Assembly (NCBI GenBank): GCA_002373165.1
Contig: DFJS01000084.1
Coordinates: 1 to 33,603, forward strand
Direction: 5' to 3'
Length of the DNA stretch: 33,603 bases
Source: Ruminococcus sp. UBA3665
Lineage (GTDB): Bacteria; Bacillota; Clostridia; Oscillospirales; Ruminococcaceae
Part shown: piece after piece, positions 18,032-25,670 of the stretch
How the letters are laid out: each line of letters opens with the position of its first letter
How positions within the stretch are numbered: position 1 is the first letter of the stretch
Program-made: the position numbers and the translations under genes
Notes under the pieces: model-generated
Databases searched by the model: none
What the model was told of the DNA's origin: nothing
Seen by the model: the letters and a program-made list of their open reading frames with translations, nothing else

Positions 18032-18441
18032 CAAAGATTCAGATATCCCCATAAATTATCAATTACGGTCAGAAGAGAAACAACCCCGGCAAAGAAAAAT
18101 ATCACAAACCAGAAGCCGTCATAAATCAGACTGTATACCCCAAGACAGGTATTTCCGCCCAGACGGTAGACTTTAATCGGATAAGGAAATTTCTCCGGTC
18201 TGGAGAGTGCCTGAAATTCGTCAGCATGTTCCAGATTGTCTTCTGTCCATTCTATTTGCAGATAGATTATTTTTTCTTTTCCGCGCTGAATCAGTCCTGT
18301 ACAGATGCCGGGAAAAGCCTTCCCCTTCCAGCGGATTTTACAGTCAGAAACAAATTCCCGGAGCCGCTGCCATGCCATCAGGAGCAGTGCGCCTGTTCCT
18401 GTCAGCATCAGCATCGTCCATAAAATTTCAAGTACAATCAT
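18031..18441 (-). CDS. Small unknown membrane protein
   Basis: A 136-residue protein with an N-terminal hydrophobic helix (about 3-23, LEILWTMLMLTGTGALLLMA), a central soluble domain of about 75 residues with strand-like blocks (KIIYLQIEW; YPIKVYRLGG), and a C-terminal hydrophobic helix (about 108-130, FWFVIFFFAGVVSLLTVI). I do not recognise the family. It begins 9 bases after the pyrE stop without an obvious ribosome site, suggesting translation coupled to pyrE, and is the last gene before a terminator. Its presence at the end of the nadE-pyrE operon gives no clear functional hint. Confidence 0.65.
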   Translation of the reverse strand: MIVLEILWTMLMLTGTGALLLMAWQRLREFVSDCKIRWKGKAFPGICTGLIQRGKEKIIYLQIEWTEDNLEHADEFQALSRPEKFPYPIKVYRLGGNTCLGVYSLIYDGFWFVIFFFAGVVSLLTVIDNLWGYLNL

Positions 18442-18450
18442 ATGACTGCA

Positions 18451-19104
18451 TTATTTTACGCCGTACTGTTCGCGATAAGCAAGCATCTTGTCAAGATACT
18501 CCTTTCCGGGAATGACATCATTCTGAATTGCCTGGATAATATCCTGCATTGTCACGATAGGATAGACTGTAATGCCGAATTCCTGCTTGACTTCCTGCAC
18601 AGCAGAAAGTTCGCCTGTGCCTTTTTCCATACGGTCAACTGTGATGACCATGCCTGTGACATCCACATCGGCAGCAGATTTGAGTTTCGGCAGGGATTCG
18701 CGCAGAGCTTTGCCGGAAGTCATGACATCATCAATAATAATTACTTTTTCATGATCTTGCAGTACTTTTCCGACGAACATACCGCCTTCGCCATGATCTT
18801 TGACTTCTTTTCTGTCGAAACAGTAAGAAACATCCGTACCGAACTTGTTATATAATGCTGTTACGGTAGAAACGGCCAGCGGAATGCCTTTATAAGCAGG
18901 GCCGAACAGCGTTTCCACGGGGATTTGATTTTCATGAATGCATTCGGCATAATATTCGCCGAGTCTTGCAAGCTGACCGCCTGTCTTATAATTGCCACAG
19001 TTGATGAAGTAAGGGGCAATACGTCCGCTTTTCAGAGTAAATTCTCCGAACGTAAGCACGCCGCACTCCACCATGAACTGAATAAAACTTTCTTTGTAAG
19101 TCAT
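18451..19104 (-). CDS. pyrE: Orotate phosphoribosyltransferase
   Basis: A 217-residue cytosolic enzyme that joins orotate and PRPP to give orotidine 5'-monophosphate, the fifth step of de novo pyrimidine synthesis. The PRPP-binding motif VIIIDDVMTSGKALRE is intact, as are the N-terminal FTLKSGRIAPYFINCG segment that contacts the substrates and the GPAYKGIPLA loop. Length matches the family. The ATG follows AAAGGAG. Unlike many genomes it is not beside other pyr genes here: it is preceded at 24 bases by a row of PIN/NYN-like genes and, further up, nadE, all on the same strand. Both NadE-linked and PyrE-linked pathways consume or produce nucleotides, but the co-location may be only operon drift. 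Confidence 0.95.
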   Translation of the reverse strand: MTYKESFIQFMVECGVLTFGEFTLKSGRIAPYFINCGNYKTGGQLARLGEYYAECIHENQIPVETLFGPAYKGIPLAVSTVTALYNKFGTDVSYCFDRKEVKDHGEGGMFVGKVLQDHEKVIIIDDVMTSGKALRESLPKLKSAADVDVTGMVITVDRMEKGTGELSAVQEVKQEFGITVYPIVTMQDIIQAIQNDVIPGKEYLDKMLAYREQYGVK

Positions 19105-19128
19105 AAAAAACGCTCCTTTGATAGAAAA

Positions 19129-19791
19129 TTATTTGTTATCTTTATTGTTTTTATTATCATTTTCGGGGTCAAGCAGAGGTTTCAGGGCTGTATAGACAGA
19201 ATCGGCCAGATCCTGAGGGAATCCCTTGAACAGATCGTTGACTTTTGCCTGTGCATAAGCGGCACGGGCAATTGTATCGGCAGTTTCGCGGGCTTTTTTG
19301 AGAGTTTTATGCACTTCGGTTTCCAGATTTTTGCCGATATCGAGGCCGTCCATAATTTCAGAAAATTTCTTTTCCCATTCAGAATTGACTTTCTGTTCTT
19401 CGCCTTCCTGCTGGGGCATAACAGAAATTGCTTTTGAAATTGTCTGGCAGGCATACAGATTAATCTCTTCCAGTTTGGGCAGAAAACCGAATTTTTCGTC
19501 AGAAATCACTGCCAGTGCATAGCTTTTGCCCTGTTCCTTGCCCTTGATATAGCCCATATAAAAGCCGACGGCATACTGCATTGCATCGTCATTGACATCC
19601 TTGCTGACATACTTACGGAAAATTTTTGCCTGTGAGGCGTTGATTTTTTCCATCATAGAAAAGCTTACGCCGGATTCTTCTCCGGAAAAAAGAATATAGA
19701 CAGTATCCTCTGCGGTAAGTGTTTCAATACCGTTCAGGCAGATATTGGGATGCTGAAGATGTTCAAAATCCACTAAAAAATAACGTTTCAT
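19129..19791 (-). CDS. PIN/NYN-like protein, fourth of four paralogs, one catalytic acid missing
   Basis: A 220-residue protein whose first 100 residues share the fold pattern of its three neighbours: YFLVDFE at the start (Asp8), GIETL..EDTVYILFS, then a helix ending FYMGYIKG and a strand ending AVISDEKFG (Asp98). In metal-dependent PIN/NYN ribonucleases these strand ends carry the active-site acids. The middle position, Asp76 in the gene at 21239, is Gln72 here, though Asp68 and Asp69 lie just before it. The C-terminal half differs: a long charged helical region, an FPQDLADSVYTALKPLL segment like the C-terminus of the 21239 protein, and an Asn/Lys tail. It follows a strong AAGGAGG site and lies 24 bases upstream of pyrE. 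Nuclease activity is doubtful. Confidence 0.75.
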   Translation of the reverse strand: MKRYFLVDFEHLQHPNICLNGIETLTAEDTVYILFSGEESGVSFSMMEKINASQAKIFRKYVSKDVNDDAMQYAVGFYMGYIKGKEQGKSYALAVISDEKFGFLPKLEEINLYACQTISKAISVMPQQEGEEQKVNSEWEKKFSEIMDGLDIGKNLETEVHKTLKKARETADTIARAAYAQAKVNDLFKGFPQDLADSVYTALKPLLDPENDNKNNKDNK

Positions 19792-19806
19792 ACAAAAAAT
19801 TCCTCC

Positions 19807-20487
19807 TTATAGATGAAGCTGAATTATATTGAAAATTTTATTTGCCAGCAAATCGCCGTACCTGCTTTGCAGTTTCTGCAAAATATACCCTTTTCTGGCA
19901 TAACTTGGGTGAACATCGCCGGAATTTTCGATTATCTGATAAAGATCTTTTTTGTTTATTACACCGCTGCCAACCAGATAAAATTGATTCAGAGCTTTTT
20001 CCAATTCCGCAGAAACTCCGGAATCTTTTTCGGATTTTTTCAATTCCGAAGAACTTCCGGAAATTTTTGGGGGCGATGCAGTATTTGTCTGTTCTGTTTT
20101 TTTCATCTCTGACAAAGCACCTGCCAGATTCTGGAAAGAAGCTGCTTTGGCAGGGCTTTTTTCTTCCTGCATAAATTTTTTCAGATAATCCAGACAGCGG
20201 CAGCTGCTGGTAATCAGAAAAACAGCATTTCCTTTCTGAGAGTATTTCCCTATCAGATAACTGCATACATAACCCAGCACCTCTTGGGAAGCATCCGGCA
20301 AAAAGCGATATTCAACAGAAGCCCTTGTTTTTTTCAGTTTCTGGAGCGTCCGGAACTCGACACTCTGATTTTCATCTTGAAGCAGCATGATGACAGTATC
20401 CTGTTCTGCAAGCTCCTGAATGCCTTCCAGGCCGTTATACTGCTGATTTTTTATGCTTTCATAATCTATCAGAAAATAATATTTCAT
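19807..20487 (-). CDS. PIN/NYN-like protein, third of four paralogs, probably inactive
   Basis: A 226-residue protein from the ATG at 20487, chosen because an AAGGAGG site (20493-20499) precedes it by 5 bases and because it makes the start align with its paralogs (MKYYFLIDYES). An in-frame ATG further upstream at 20571 would run through the preceding gene end and a hairpin, and is rejected. The N-terminal domain keeps the first acid (Asp8) and the GLEGIQELAEQDTVIML block, but the second and third acids of the 21239 protein align with Gln68 and Ser95. A Ser/Lys-rich linker (about 115-150) leads to a C-terminal helical domain (VINKKDLYQIIENSG; YGDLLANKIFNII) resembling the ends of its neighbours. 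It is probably a non-catalytic binding partner or decaying duplicate. Confidence 0.72.
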   Translation of the reverse strand: MKYYFLIDYESIKNQQYNGLEGIQELAEQDTVIMLLQDENQSVEFRTLQKLKKTRASVEYRFLPDASQEVLGYVCSYLIGKYSQKGNAVFLITSSCRCLDYLKKFMQEEKSPAKAASFQNLAGALSEMKKTEQTNTASPPKISGSSSELKKSEKDSGVSAELEKALNQFYLVGSGVINKKDLYQIIENSGDVHPSYARKGYILQKLQSRYGDLLANKIFNIIQLHL

Positions 20488-20505
20488 TTTTTCCTCCTTG
20501 CTGAA

Positions 20506-20550
20506 TTCTTCAAAAACTGACAGCAGCTTCTGTTGACAGTTTTTGGAGAA
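20506..20550 (-). other. Intra-operon hairpin between two PIN/NYN-like genes
   Basis: A 14-bp inverted repeat (20506-20519 with 20537-20550, one G-U pair possible) with an inner 4-bp stem (20520-20523 with 20530-20533) fills the gap between the stop at 20552 and the ribosome site of the next gene. There is no clear terminal U run, so it is more likely an RNA stability, processing or partial attenuation element than a full terminator. Confidence 0.6.
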
Positions 20551-20551
20551 C

Positions 20552-21214
20552 TCATTTTCTCCAGGTATCAATCTGATTCAGTAACGGCAGAACAGCCTGA
20601 TAAATTTCCGTACACTGTTCCCTGTTCCGGACAAGATTCTGAATTCTGTTATGTGTTTTCCACTTGCGGCGGCCGGGATTTGAAATCCCCCGCGCATGTT
20701 TGATAATCAGGTTCAGAGCTTTATCATATCCGGCGGCGAGCTGCATCCTGTCCAGCAAACGCTTTACATTCTGGCTCCAGAGCCTGCGTTCTCTGGCGGA
20801 TTCGCGCATATAGGCGGCGCGGAGAGCATCAGAAAGGCTGTAATTCCAGAAAATCCCGAATTTTTTCCTGTCGATTTTTTCAATCAGATGCTGACACTGT
20901 TCGCTGTCTGAAATAATCACTATTTCGTTATCATCATTCATGCAGAGCATTCCGGCCAGAAAGCAGACAGCGCAGTCGCGGTCTGCCTCTGACGGAAACG
21001 GAGAAATTTTTGCTTTGATATTTGCCTGACATGCAGTCTCCTTGAATTTTTTCAGCAGTTCCGGGAAAACTTCATATTCTTCGTTATCTGCAAAAAATAT
21101 CCAGATGGTATCTGAATCCGTAAGCGGTTCGGCAAACCGAAGCGGATTTACAGTCAATAACCGCCTGTTCAGATTTTCGCGCACAGATGCATAGTCTATC
21201 AGAAAATGTCTCAC
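20552..21214 (-). CDS. PIN/NYN-like protein, second of four paralogs
   Basis: A 220-residue protein starting with GTG at 21214, 6 bases after GGGGGAG. The N-terminal domain matches the paralog pattern: FLIDYAS (Asp7), SDTIWIFFADNEE, ADRDCAVCFLAGML (Asp80) and EIVIISDSEQC (Asp103). All three putative active-site acids are therefore present, as in the first paralog, so it may be an active metal-dependent ribonuclease. The C-terminal half is very basic (RESARERRLWSQNVKRLLDR; HARGISNPGRRKWKTHNR), which would suit nucleic acid binding, and ends with a YQAVLPLLNQ helix like the other copies. It lies 24 bases downstream of the first paralog. The substrate is unknown, and the family name is from motif reading only. 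Confidence 0.77.
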   Translation of the reverse strand: MRHFLIDYASVRENLNRRLLTVNPLRFAEPLTDSDTIWIFFADNEEYEVFPELLKKFKETACQANIKAKISPFPSEADRDCAVCFLAGMLCMNDDNEIVIISDSEQCQHLIEKIDRKKFGIFWNYSLSDALRAAYMRESARERRLWSQNVKRLLDRMQLAAGYDKALNLIIKHARGISNPGRRKWKTHNRIQNLVRNREQCTEIYQAVLPLLNQIDTWRK

Positions 21215-21238
21215 AGCATTCTCCCCCTGATGATGCTT

Positions 21239-21847
21239 TTATTTGATTAAGGGCTTGACAACATAATAAATCAATTTTGTTTTTTCAGTGCCGAATGCAT
21301 GAGTCAGCTCGTTATTGATATTAATTTTAAGCTGTGACAGCTGCGATGCTCCGACTTTGATATGTTTGCGGACGATTTCAGCCGCTTCGGATTTTTCTTC
21401 TTCCGAAAGCGGAAGTTCCCGGAGGGCTTCCAGCAGTTCGGCTTTTTTCAGAACCGCATTGTTTGTCTGACTCTTGATACAGGGAATCATTCTGATTTTT
21501 GCGTCACGCTTCTGCCAGAAGTCGCGGACGTTATTATAGCCTTTGTCATTGCTGACAATATAGCATTTGCAGTGTTCGTCCCTGCCGATCAGGTAGCCGA
21601 TATAAGAGGAAAGCTGAAAATCCAGCGCGTTTTTGCCTTCGGTATCCACTTTGATATAGTCCACTTTTGCTTTTGCTTCACCAAGATAATGATGCAGTTC
21701 AAACGAGAGGGAATCGGCATTGGCACTGTAAAAGATATACACAGTATCTGTGCTTTTCAGTTCTTCAATGCCGCTCAGGCCGGTTTTATGGACATTTTCA
21801 TAGTCTACCAGATAATAATTTTTCTTTTTGTTCTTCTTGTCTCCCAA
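21239..21847 (-). CDS. PIN/NYN-domain protein, first of four paralogs, catalytic acids intact
   Basis: A 202-residue cytosolic protein and the clearest family member: YYLVDYENV (Asp15), GIEELKSTDTVYIFYS, NALDFQLSSYIGYLIG (Asp76) and CYIVSNDKGY (Asp101). This set of strand-end acids is characteristic of PIN/NYN-like RNases, which cut RNA using Mg or Mn. The C-terminal 75 residues (LSEEEKSEAAEIVRKHIKV; ELTHAFGTEKTKLIYYVVKPLI) form a helical domain that appears in variant form in the other copies. The start is TTG at 21847, 8 bases after AAGGTG; no ATG lies nearby and the Lys-rich N-terminus precedes the domain. It is 27 bases downstream of nadE. Its target may be cellular RNA turnover, a stress response, or phage RNA; the sequence does not decide. 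Confidence 0.82.
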   Translation of the reverse strand: MGDKKNKKKNYYLVDYENVHKTGLSGIEELKSTDTVYIFYSANADSLSFELHHYLGEAKAKVDYIKVDTEGKNALDFQLSSYIGYLIGRDEHCKCYIVSNDKGYNNVRDFWQKRDAKIRMIPCIKSQTNNAVLKKAELLEALRELPLSEEEKSEAAEIVRKHIKVGASQLSQLKININNELTHAFGTEKTKLIYYVVKPLIK

Positions 21848-21874
21848 TGGAGAAACACCTTCTTTCCAAGTTTT

Positions 21875-23791
21875 TCAGATCTGCATTTTTTCGAGCTCCC
21901 GGAGCCAGATATTGGCACAGGCATCGCTCGGCATACGGAAGTCACCCCGCGGCGAAAGTGTCACGCTTCCTACTTTGGGGCCGTCCGGCAGACAGGAACG
22001 CTTGAAATGCTGTGAAAAGAACCGCCAGTAGAATTTTTTCTGCCATTTCAGAATCACGTCATCTGGATAACTTCCGGCAAAGGCATGTTTTGCCATACGG
22101 AAGATTTTAGACGGCATAAAGCCAAAACGCAGCATATAATACAGGAAGAAGTCATGCAGTTCGTAAGGGCCTACAAGATCTTCTGTTTTCTGGGCGATAT
22201 TTCCGCTTTCATCAGGGGGAAGCAGTTCCGGGCTGACGGGCGTATCGAGAATATCATGCAGAACAGCACTGAGACTTTCTTCTGTGTGTCCTGCCTCATA
22301 AGCAACCAGATATCTGACAAGCGTTTTCGGAACAGAAGCATTGACGGCATACATGCTCATATGATCGCCGTTATAGGTCGCCCAGCCGAGTGCCAGTTCG
22401 GACAGGTCACCGGTACCGATGACAATGCCATTGCACTGGTTGGCGATATCCATCAGGATTTGTGTGCGTTCTCTTGCCTGACCGTTTTCGTAAACGACAT
22501 TGTGATTTGTTTCGTCATGGCCGATATCTCTGAAATGCTGCCGGACGCTTTCTTTAATATCGATTTCTTTCAGAACTGCGCCGTAGGCTTCCGCAAGGCG
22601 GCAGGCATTGGAATAAGTTCTGTCAGTCGTACCGAAACAGGGCATTGTAATAGTCAGAATTCCGGAACGGTCAAGGCCGAGCAGGTCGAATGCGTGAGTC
22701 ATGACAATCAGAGCAAGTGTCGAATCCAGTCCGCCGGACAGGCCGACAACTGCATTTTGACAGCCGATATGCTTTAATCTGGTAGCGAGTCCGACTGCCT
22801 GAATTTTCAGAATTTCTTCGCATCTTCCGTCAAGGACAACTCTGTCAGACGGCACGAACGGCAGAGGTGAAATATATCGTTCCAGTTTCGTTTCTTCTGC
22901 GGGCATGTCAATGCCGTGTACATAGAATTCTGAATGAAATTCTGCACCGAACGTATTCATGCGCCGCTTTTCGGAAACCATACGGCTGACATCAATATCA
23001 GCGACTGTCAAGCCGGATTCAAAAAGCTTGGATTCTGCCAGAATCGAACCGTTTTCCGCAATGATATTATGCCCGGCAAAGGTCATATCCTGTGTGGATT
23101 CGCCGACTCCTGCATCTGCATAGGCATAGGCACACAGCAGACTGCCGGATTTTGCCTTGATGATAGTTCTCCGGTAGTCGGCTTTTCCGATAATTTCATC
23201 ACTTGCCGATAAGTTGAATATCAGATTTGCGCCGTTCTGCGCCAGTCTGACAGAGGGCGTATCTGCCGTCCATAAATCCTCACAGATTTCAATGCCGAAT
23301 TCGATATCCGTCAGCCAGTCGAACCGGAATGTCTGCTGTGTTCCGAATAACGGATTGTAATCGCCGAAATCCATAGGAAAGCTTTCAGACGGCGCACTTG
23401 TAAAATGACGCATTTCGTAGAATTCGCCATAATTTGGGATATGTGTCTTCGGAACGAATCCCAGAATATCGCCATGGAAGACCACTGCCGCACAGTTGTA
23501 TAATTTATTCTGATATTCGACAGGCAGTCCGGCAATGACAACAATATCCAGATTTTTAGTTTCTTCTGTCAGACGAAGCAGATTTTCCGCCGCGGAATGA
23601 ATCAGGGCATTTTGCAGAAACAAATCTCCGCAGGTATAGCCCGTGATGGATAATTCCGGAAAGCAGATAATCTTCACGCCTCTGTCACAGGCAGTCTGAA
23701 CCAGTTGGATTATTTTATCTGTATTGAAGTCACAGTCGGCAACTTTGAGTTCCGGAGTGGCACATGCGATTTTCACAAAACCGTCTTTCAT
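21875..23791 (-). CDS. nadE: Glutamine-dependent NAD+ synthetase
   Basis: A 638-residue enzyme that amidates nicotinic acid adenine dinucleotide to NAD+, drawing ammonia from glutamine. The N-terminal nitrilase-like glutaminase (about 1-290) has the Glu46-Lys115-Cys170 triad (FPELSITGYT, VPKTHIPN, IEICEDLW). The C-terminal synthetase (about 320-638) has the ATP pyrophosphatase loop SGGLDS (352-357) and GTGDLSELALGWATYNGDHM. Length matches the fused two-domain type. It is the first gene after a near-consensus promoter and begins a run of same-strand genes with 15-64-base gaps reaching pyrE, so it probably heads that operon. The ATG follows AGAGG by about 10 bases. Confidence 0.96.
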   Translation of the reverse strand: MKDGFVKIACATPELKVADCDFNTDKIIQLVQTACDRGVKIICFPELSITGYTCGDLFLQNALIHSAAENLLRLTEETKNLDIVVIAGLPVEYQNKLYNCAAVVFHGDILGFVPKTHIPNYGEFYEMRHFTSAPSESFPMDFGDYNPLFGTQQTFRFDWLTDIEFGIEICEDLWTADTPSVRLAQNGANLIFNLSASDEIIGKADYRRTIIKAKSGSLLCAYAYADAGVGESTQDMTFAGHNIIAENGSILAESKLFESGLTVADIDVSRMVSEKRRMNTFGAEFHSEFYVHGIDMPAEETKLERYISPLPFVPSDRVVLDGRCEEILKIQAVGLATRLKHIGCQNAVVGLSGGLDSTLALIVMTHAFDLLGLDRSGILTITMPCFGTTDRTYSNACRLAEAYGAVLKEIDIKESVRQHFRDIGHDETNHNVVYENGQARERTQILMDIANQCNGIVIGTGDLSELALGWATYNGDHMSMYAVNASVPKTLVRYLVAYEAGHTEESLSAVLHDILDTPVSPELLPPDESGNIAQKTEDLVGPYELHDFFLYYMLRFGFMPSKIFRMAKHAFAGSYPDDVILKWQKKFYWRFFSQHFKRSCLPDGPKVGSVTLSPRGDFRMPSDACANIWLRELEKMQI

Positions 23792-23835
23792 GGAAATACA
23801 GCCTCTTTTCTGTTTTGGATTGCTTATACATAATC

Positions 23836-23864
23836 ATTATAACACATTCCGGCACAAAAAGCAA
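23836..23864 (-). promoter_or_regulatory. Sigma-A promoter of the nadE-pyrE gene row
   Basis: On the minus strand TTGCTT (23859-23864), 17-base spacer, TATAAT (23836-23841), with TG before the -10. The predicted leader is about 40 bases. Confidence 0.8.
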
Positions 23865-23928
23865 GCGAATTTTGAAATTTGTCTAAAATCATGAATTAAA
23901 TGGAAAAGAAAACCGTCATTTTTCCATC

Positions 23929-23957
23929 TTGCAAAGTGCGCAGAACTGTGCTATACT
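23929..23957 (+). promoter_or_regulatory. Sigma-A promoter of the MATE transporter gene
   Basis: TTGCAA (23929-23934), 17-base spacer, TATACT (23952-23957), with TG before the -10. It is divergent from the nadE promoter about 65 bases away. Confidence 0.78.
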
Positions 23958-23998
23958 GTATTTCGATTCCTAAAAATAAAATTAAAAGGAGAATTTCT

Positions 23999-25351
23999 AT
24001 GACAAAAGATATGACACAGGGAAAGCCTTTATCCCTGATTCTGAAATTTTGTCTGCCAATGGTCGCAGGAAATGTATTGCAGCAGTTCTATAATTTAGCG
24101 GATACGGCCATTGTCGGAAGATGTATGAATTCGGACGCACTGGCAGCAATCGGCTCGACAGGAGCTGTATGTTTTCTGGTAATCGGCTTTGCGCTGGGAT
24201 TATGTACGGGACTCTCGATTCCTGTTGCACAGAGATACGGTGCCAATGATATGCAGGGTATGCGCCATTTTATGATGAATGCGGCTTATATTTCGGGAGT
24301 CGGCAGTGTGATTCTGACGATTCTTACCACGATTTTCTGCCGGCCGATTCTGGAGCTGATGCAGACTCCCCCAGAAATTCTGGAGAATGCACAAAGTTAT
24401 CTGACAGTCATCTTTGCCGGACTGACTGCGACTGTTTTATATAATTTATTAGCCGGATTTCTCCGGGCAATGGGCGACAGCATCACGCCGCTGGTATTTC
24501 TGGCAGTATCGTCCGTATTGAATATTGCACTTGATTTTCTGATGATTCCGCCGATGGGCACAGCCGGAGCGGCTCTGGCGACGGTCATTGCACAAGGGAT
24601 TTCGGCATTATGCTGTCTGTACTTCATGCATAAGCGTTTTCCTGTTCTGAAATTCCAGAAAGAGGAATTTGCATTCAGTCCTGAAAAATGCAGTCAGCTG
24701 TGCGGCATCAGTCTGCCGATGGCATTCCAGTTCAGCATTACGGGAATCGGAACGATTATTATGCAGACGGCAATCAACGGCTTCGGCGCGACTGTGATTG
24801 CGAGCGTGACGGCAGCACAGAAAATTCAGAACGTTGTCGGCGGCCCTATGGAATCGCTTGGCATCACAATGGCGACTTACTGCGGTCAGAATCTGGGCGC
24901 ACAGCGCGTTGACAGAATCCGGGAAGGTCTGAAAAAGAGTCTGCTGGTTTCGGTAGGCTATGCGTGTCTGGCATATGCATTCTCGTTTTTCCTGGGGAAA
25001 TATTTCGTTTACTTATTTGTATCCACAAAGGAAACAGCATTTCTTTCGATTATGGATTATGCTGTGAAATATCTGAAAATCAGCGGATTATTTTATCCTG
25101 TCCTGGCGGTTCTGTTTGTCCTGCGGAATTCGCTTCAGGGGATGGGCTACAGCCTGCTTCCGATGAGTGCCGGAATTCTGGAGCTTGCCGCAAGAATATT
25201 CGCGGCATGGTTCATGGTGAGAAACTGGGGCTTTACGGGCATTTGTCTGGCGAGTCCGTTCGCATGGGTGCTGGCGGATGTATTACTGATTTCGGCATCG
25301 GTCTACGCGATGATTTCATTGCCGCGGAAACTGCATCCGCAGACGGCATAG
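23999..25351 (+). CDS. MATE-family efflux transporter
   Basis: A 450-residue integral membrane protein with about 12 hydrophobic segments. MATE proteins export drugs, dyes or metabolites in exchange for Na+ or H+. The family hallmarks are present: MTQGKPLSLILKFCLPM at the start, LQQFYNLADTAIVGR, GLCTGLSIPVAQRYGA in the N-lobe, and a matching C-lobe with GNLGAQR-like GQNLGAQRVDRI. Length is typical. The ATG at 23999 is chosen over the longer frame opening at 23900 because AAAAGGAG stands just before it and because the added 33 residues would overlap the promoter. No regulator is adjacent. The substrate cannot be read from sequence. Confidence 0.93.
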   Translation: MTKDMTQGKPLSLILKFCLPMVAGNVLQQFYNLADTAIVGRCMNSDALAAIGSTGAVCFLVIGFALGLCTGLSIPVAQRYGANDMQGMRHFMMNAAYISGVGSVILTILTTIFCRPILELMQTPPEILENAQSYLTVIFAGLTATVLYNLLAGFLRAMGDSITPLVFLAVSSVLNIALDFLMIPPMGTAGAALATVIAQGISALCCLYFMHKRFPVLKFQKEEFAFSPEKCSQLCGISLPMAFQFSITGIGTIIMQTAINGFGATVIASVTAAQKIQNVVGGPMESLGITMATYCGQNLGAQRVDRIREGLKKSLLVSVGYACLAYAFSFFLGKYFVYLFVSTKETAFLSIMDYAVKYLKISGLFYPVLAVLFVLRNSLQGMGYSLLPMSAGILELAARIFAAWFMVRNWGFTGICLASPFAWVLADVLLISASVYAMISLPRKLHPQTA

Positions 25352-25390
25352 AAGAAACTATCATCTCCAGAAAAAAGTTTATAAAATCAC

Positions 25391-25419
25391 TTGACAAAAT
25401 ATTTCGTCTGTGCTATAAT
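25391..25419 (+). promoter_or_regulatory. Consensus promoter of the tRNA-Leu gene
   Basis: TTGACA (25391-25396), 17-base spacer, TATAAT (25414-25419), with TG before the -10: a perfect consensus, as is common for stable RNA genes. Initiation would fall at or just before the tRNA 5' end. Confidence 0.88.
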
Positions 25420-25428
25420 ATTCATGAT

Positions 25429-25512
25429 GCCGGCGTGATGGAATTGGCAGACGTGACGGACTCAAAATCCGTTGGTAGCGATACCGTGCGGGTTCAAGTC
25501 CCGCCGCCGGCA
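25429..25512 (+). tRNA. tRNA-Leu, anticodon CAA
   Basis: An 84-base class II tRNA. The acceptor stem GCCGGCG pairs with CGCCGGC. The anticodon stem ACGGA/TCCGT closes the loop CTCAAAA with anticodon CAA (reads UUG). There is a long variable arm, a T-arm GCGGG-TTCAAGT-CCCGC and discriminator A. The terminal CCA is not encoded. A perfect promoter lies before it and a strong terminator after it. Confidence 0.97.
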
Positions 25513-25522
25513 CTTGAATTTT

Positions 25523-25558
25523 ATGCAGATTTCTGAAATCAGAAATCTGCATTTTTTT
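25523..25558 (+). terminator. Terminator of the tRNA-Leu gene
   Basis: A perfect 14-bp inverted repeat (25523-25536 with 25539-25552) followed by T7, 10 bases after the tRNA 3' end. Confidence 0.92.
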
Positions 25559-25590
25559 GTTTTTCTGCCTGCGGAAAGTGCAGGAAATTA

Positions 25591-25620
25591 CTATAATTAT
25601 CAAGAAATTGCTATACTTGC
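25591..25620 (+). promoter_or_regulatory. Candidate AraC-type operator before the GH5 gene
   Basis: A 30-bp element with core TTATCAAGAAA flanked by CTAT at positions 1 and 21 (20-base repeat). It matches the element at 27487-27516 in 23 of 30 positions without gaps. It starts 44 bases before the first base of TATAAT, exactly as in the other promoter, overlapping the -35 position as expected for an activator site. Confidence 0.6.
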
Positions 25621-25634
25621 AATAAAAATTATGC

Positions 25635-25640
25635 TATAAT
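25635..25640 (+). promoter_or_regulatory. -10 box of the GH5 promoter
   Basis: TATAAT preceded by TG (extended -10). No -35 hexamer is found at 16-18 bases, which fits dependence on an activator bound at 25591-25620. Confidence 0.65.
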
Positions 25641-25670
25641 CAGAAAAAACTACTGAAAGAAGGGTCTGCA

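Noticed and set aside
20488..20571. Longer start of the third PIN/NYN-like gene
   Set aside because: It would cross a hairpin and the end of the upstream gene; AAGGAGG and paralog alignment support 20487.
23900..23998. 33-residue N-terminal extension of the MATE protein
   Set aside because: It overlaps the promoter -35/-10, lacks a ribosome site, and the ATG at 23999 follows AAAAGGAG.
25379..25603. Small open frame on - across tRNA-Leu
   Set aside because: It lies over a tRNA and its terminator.
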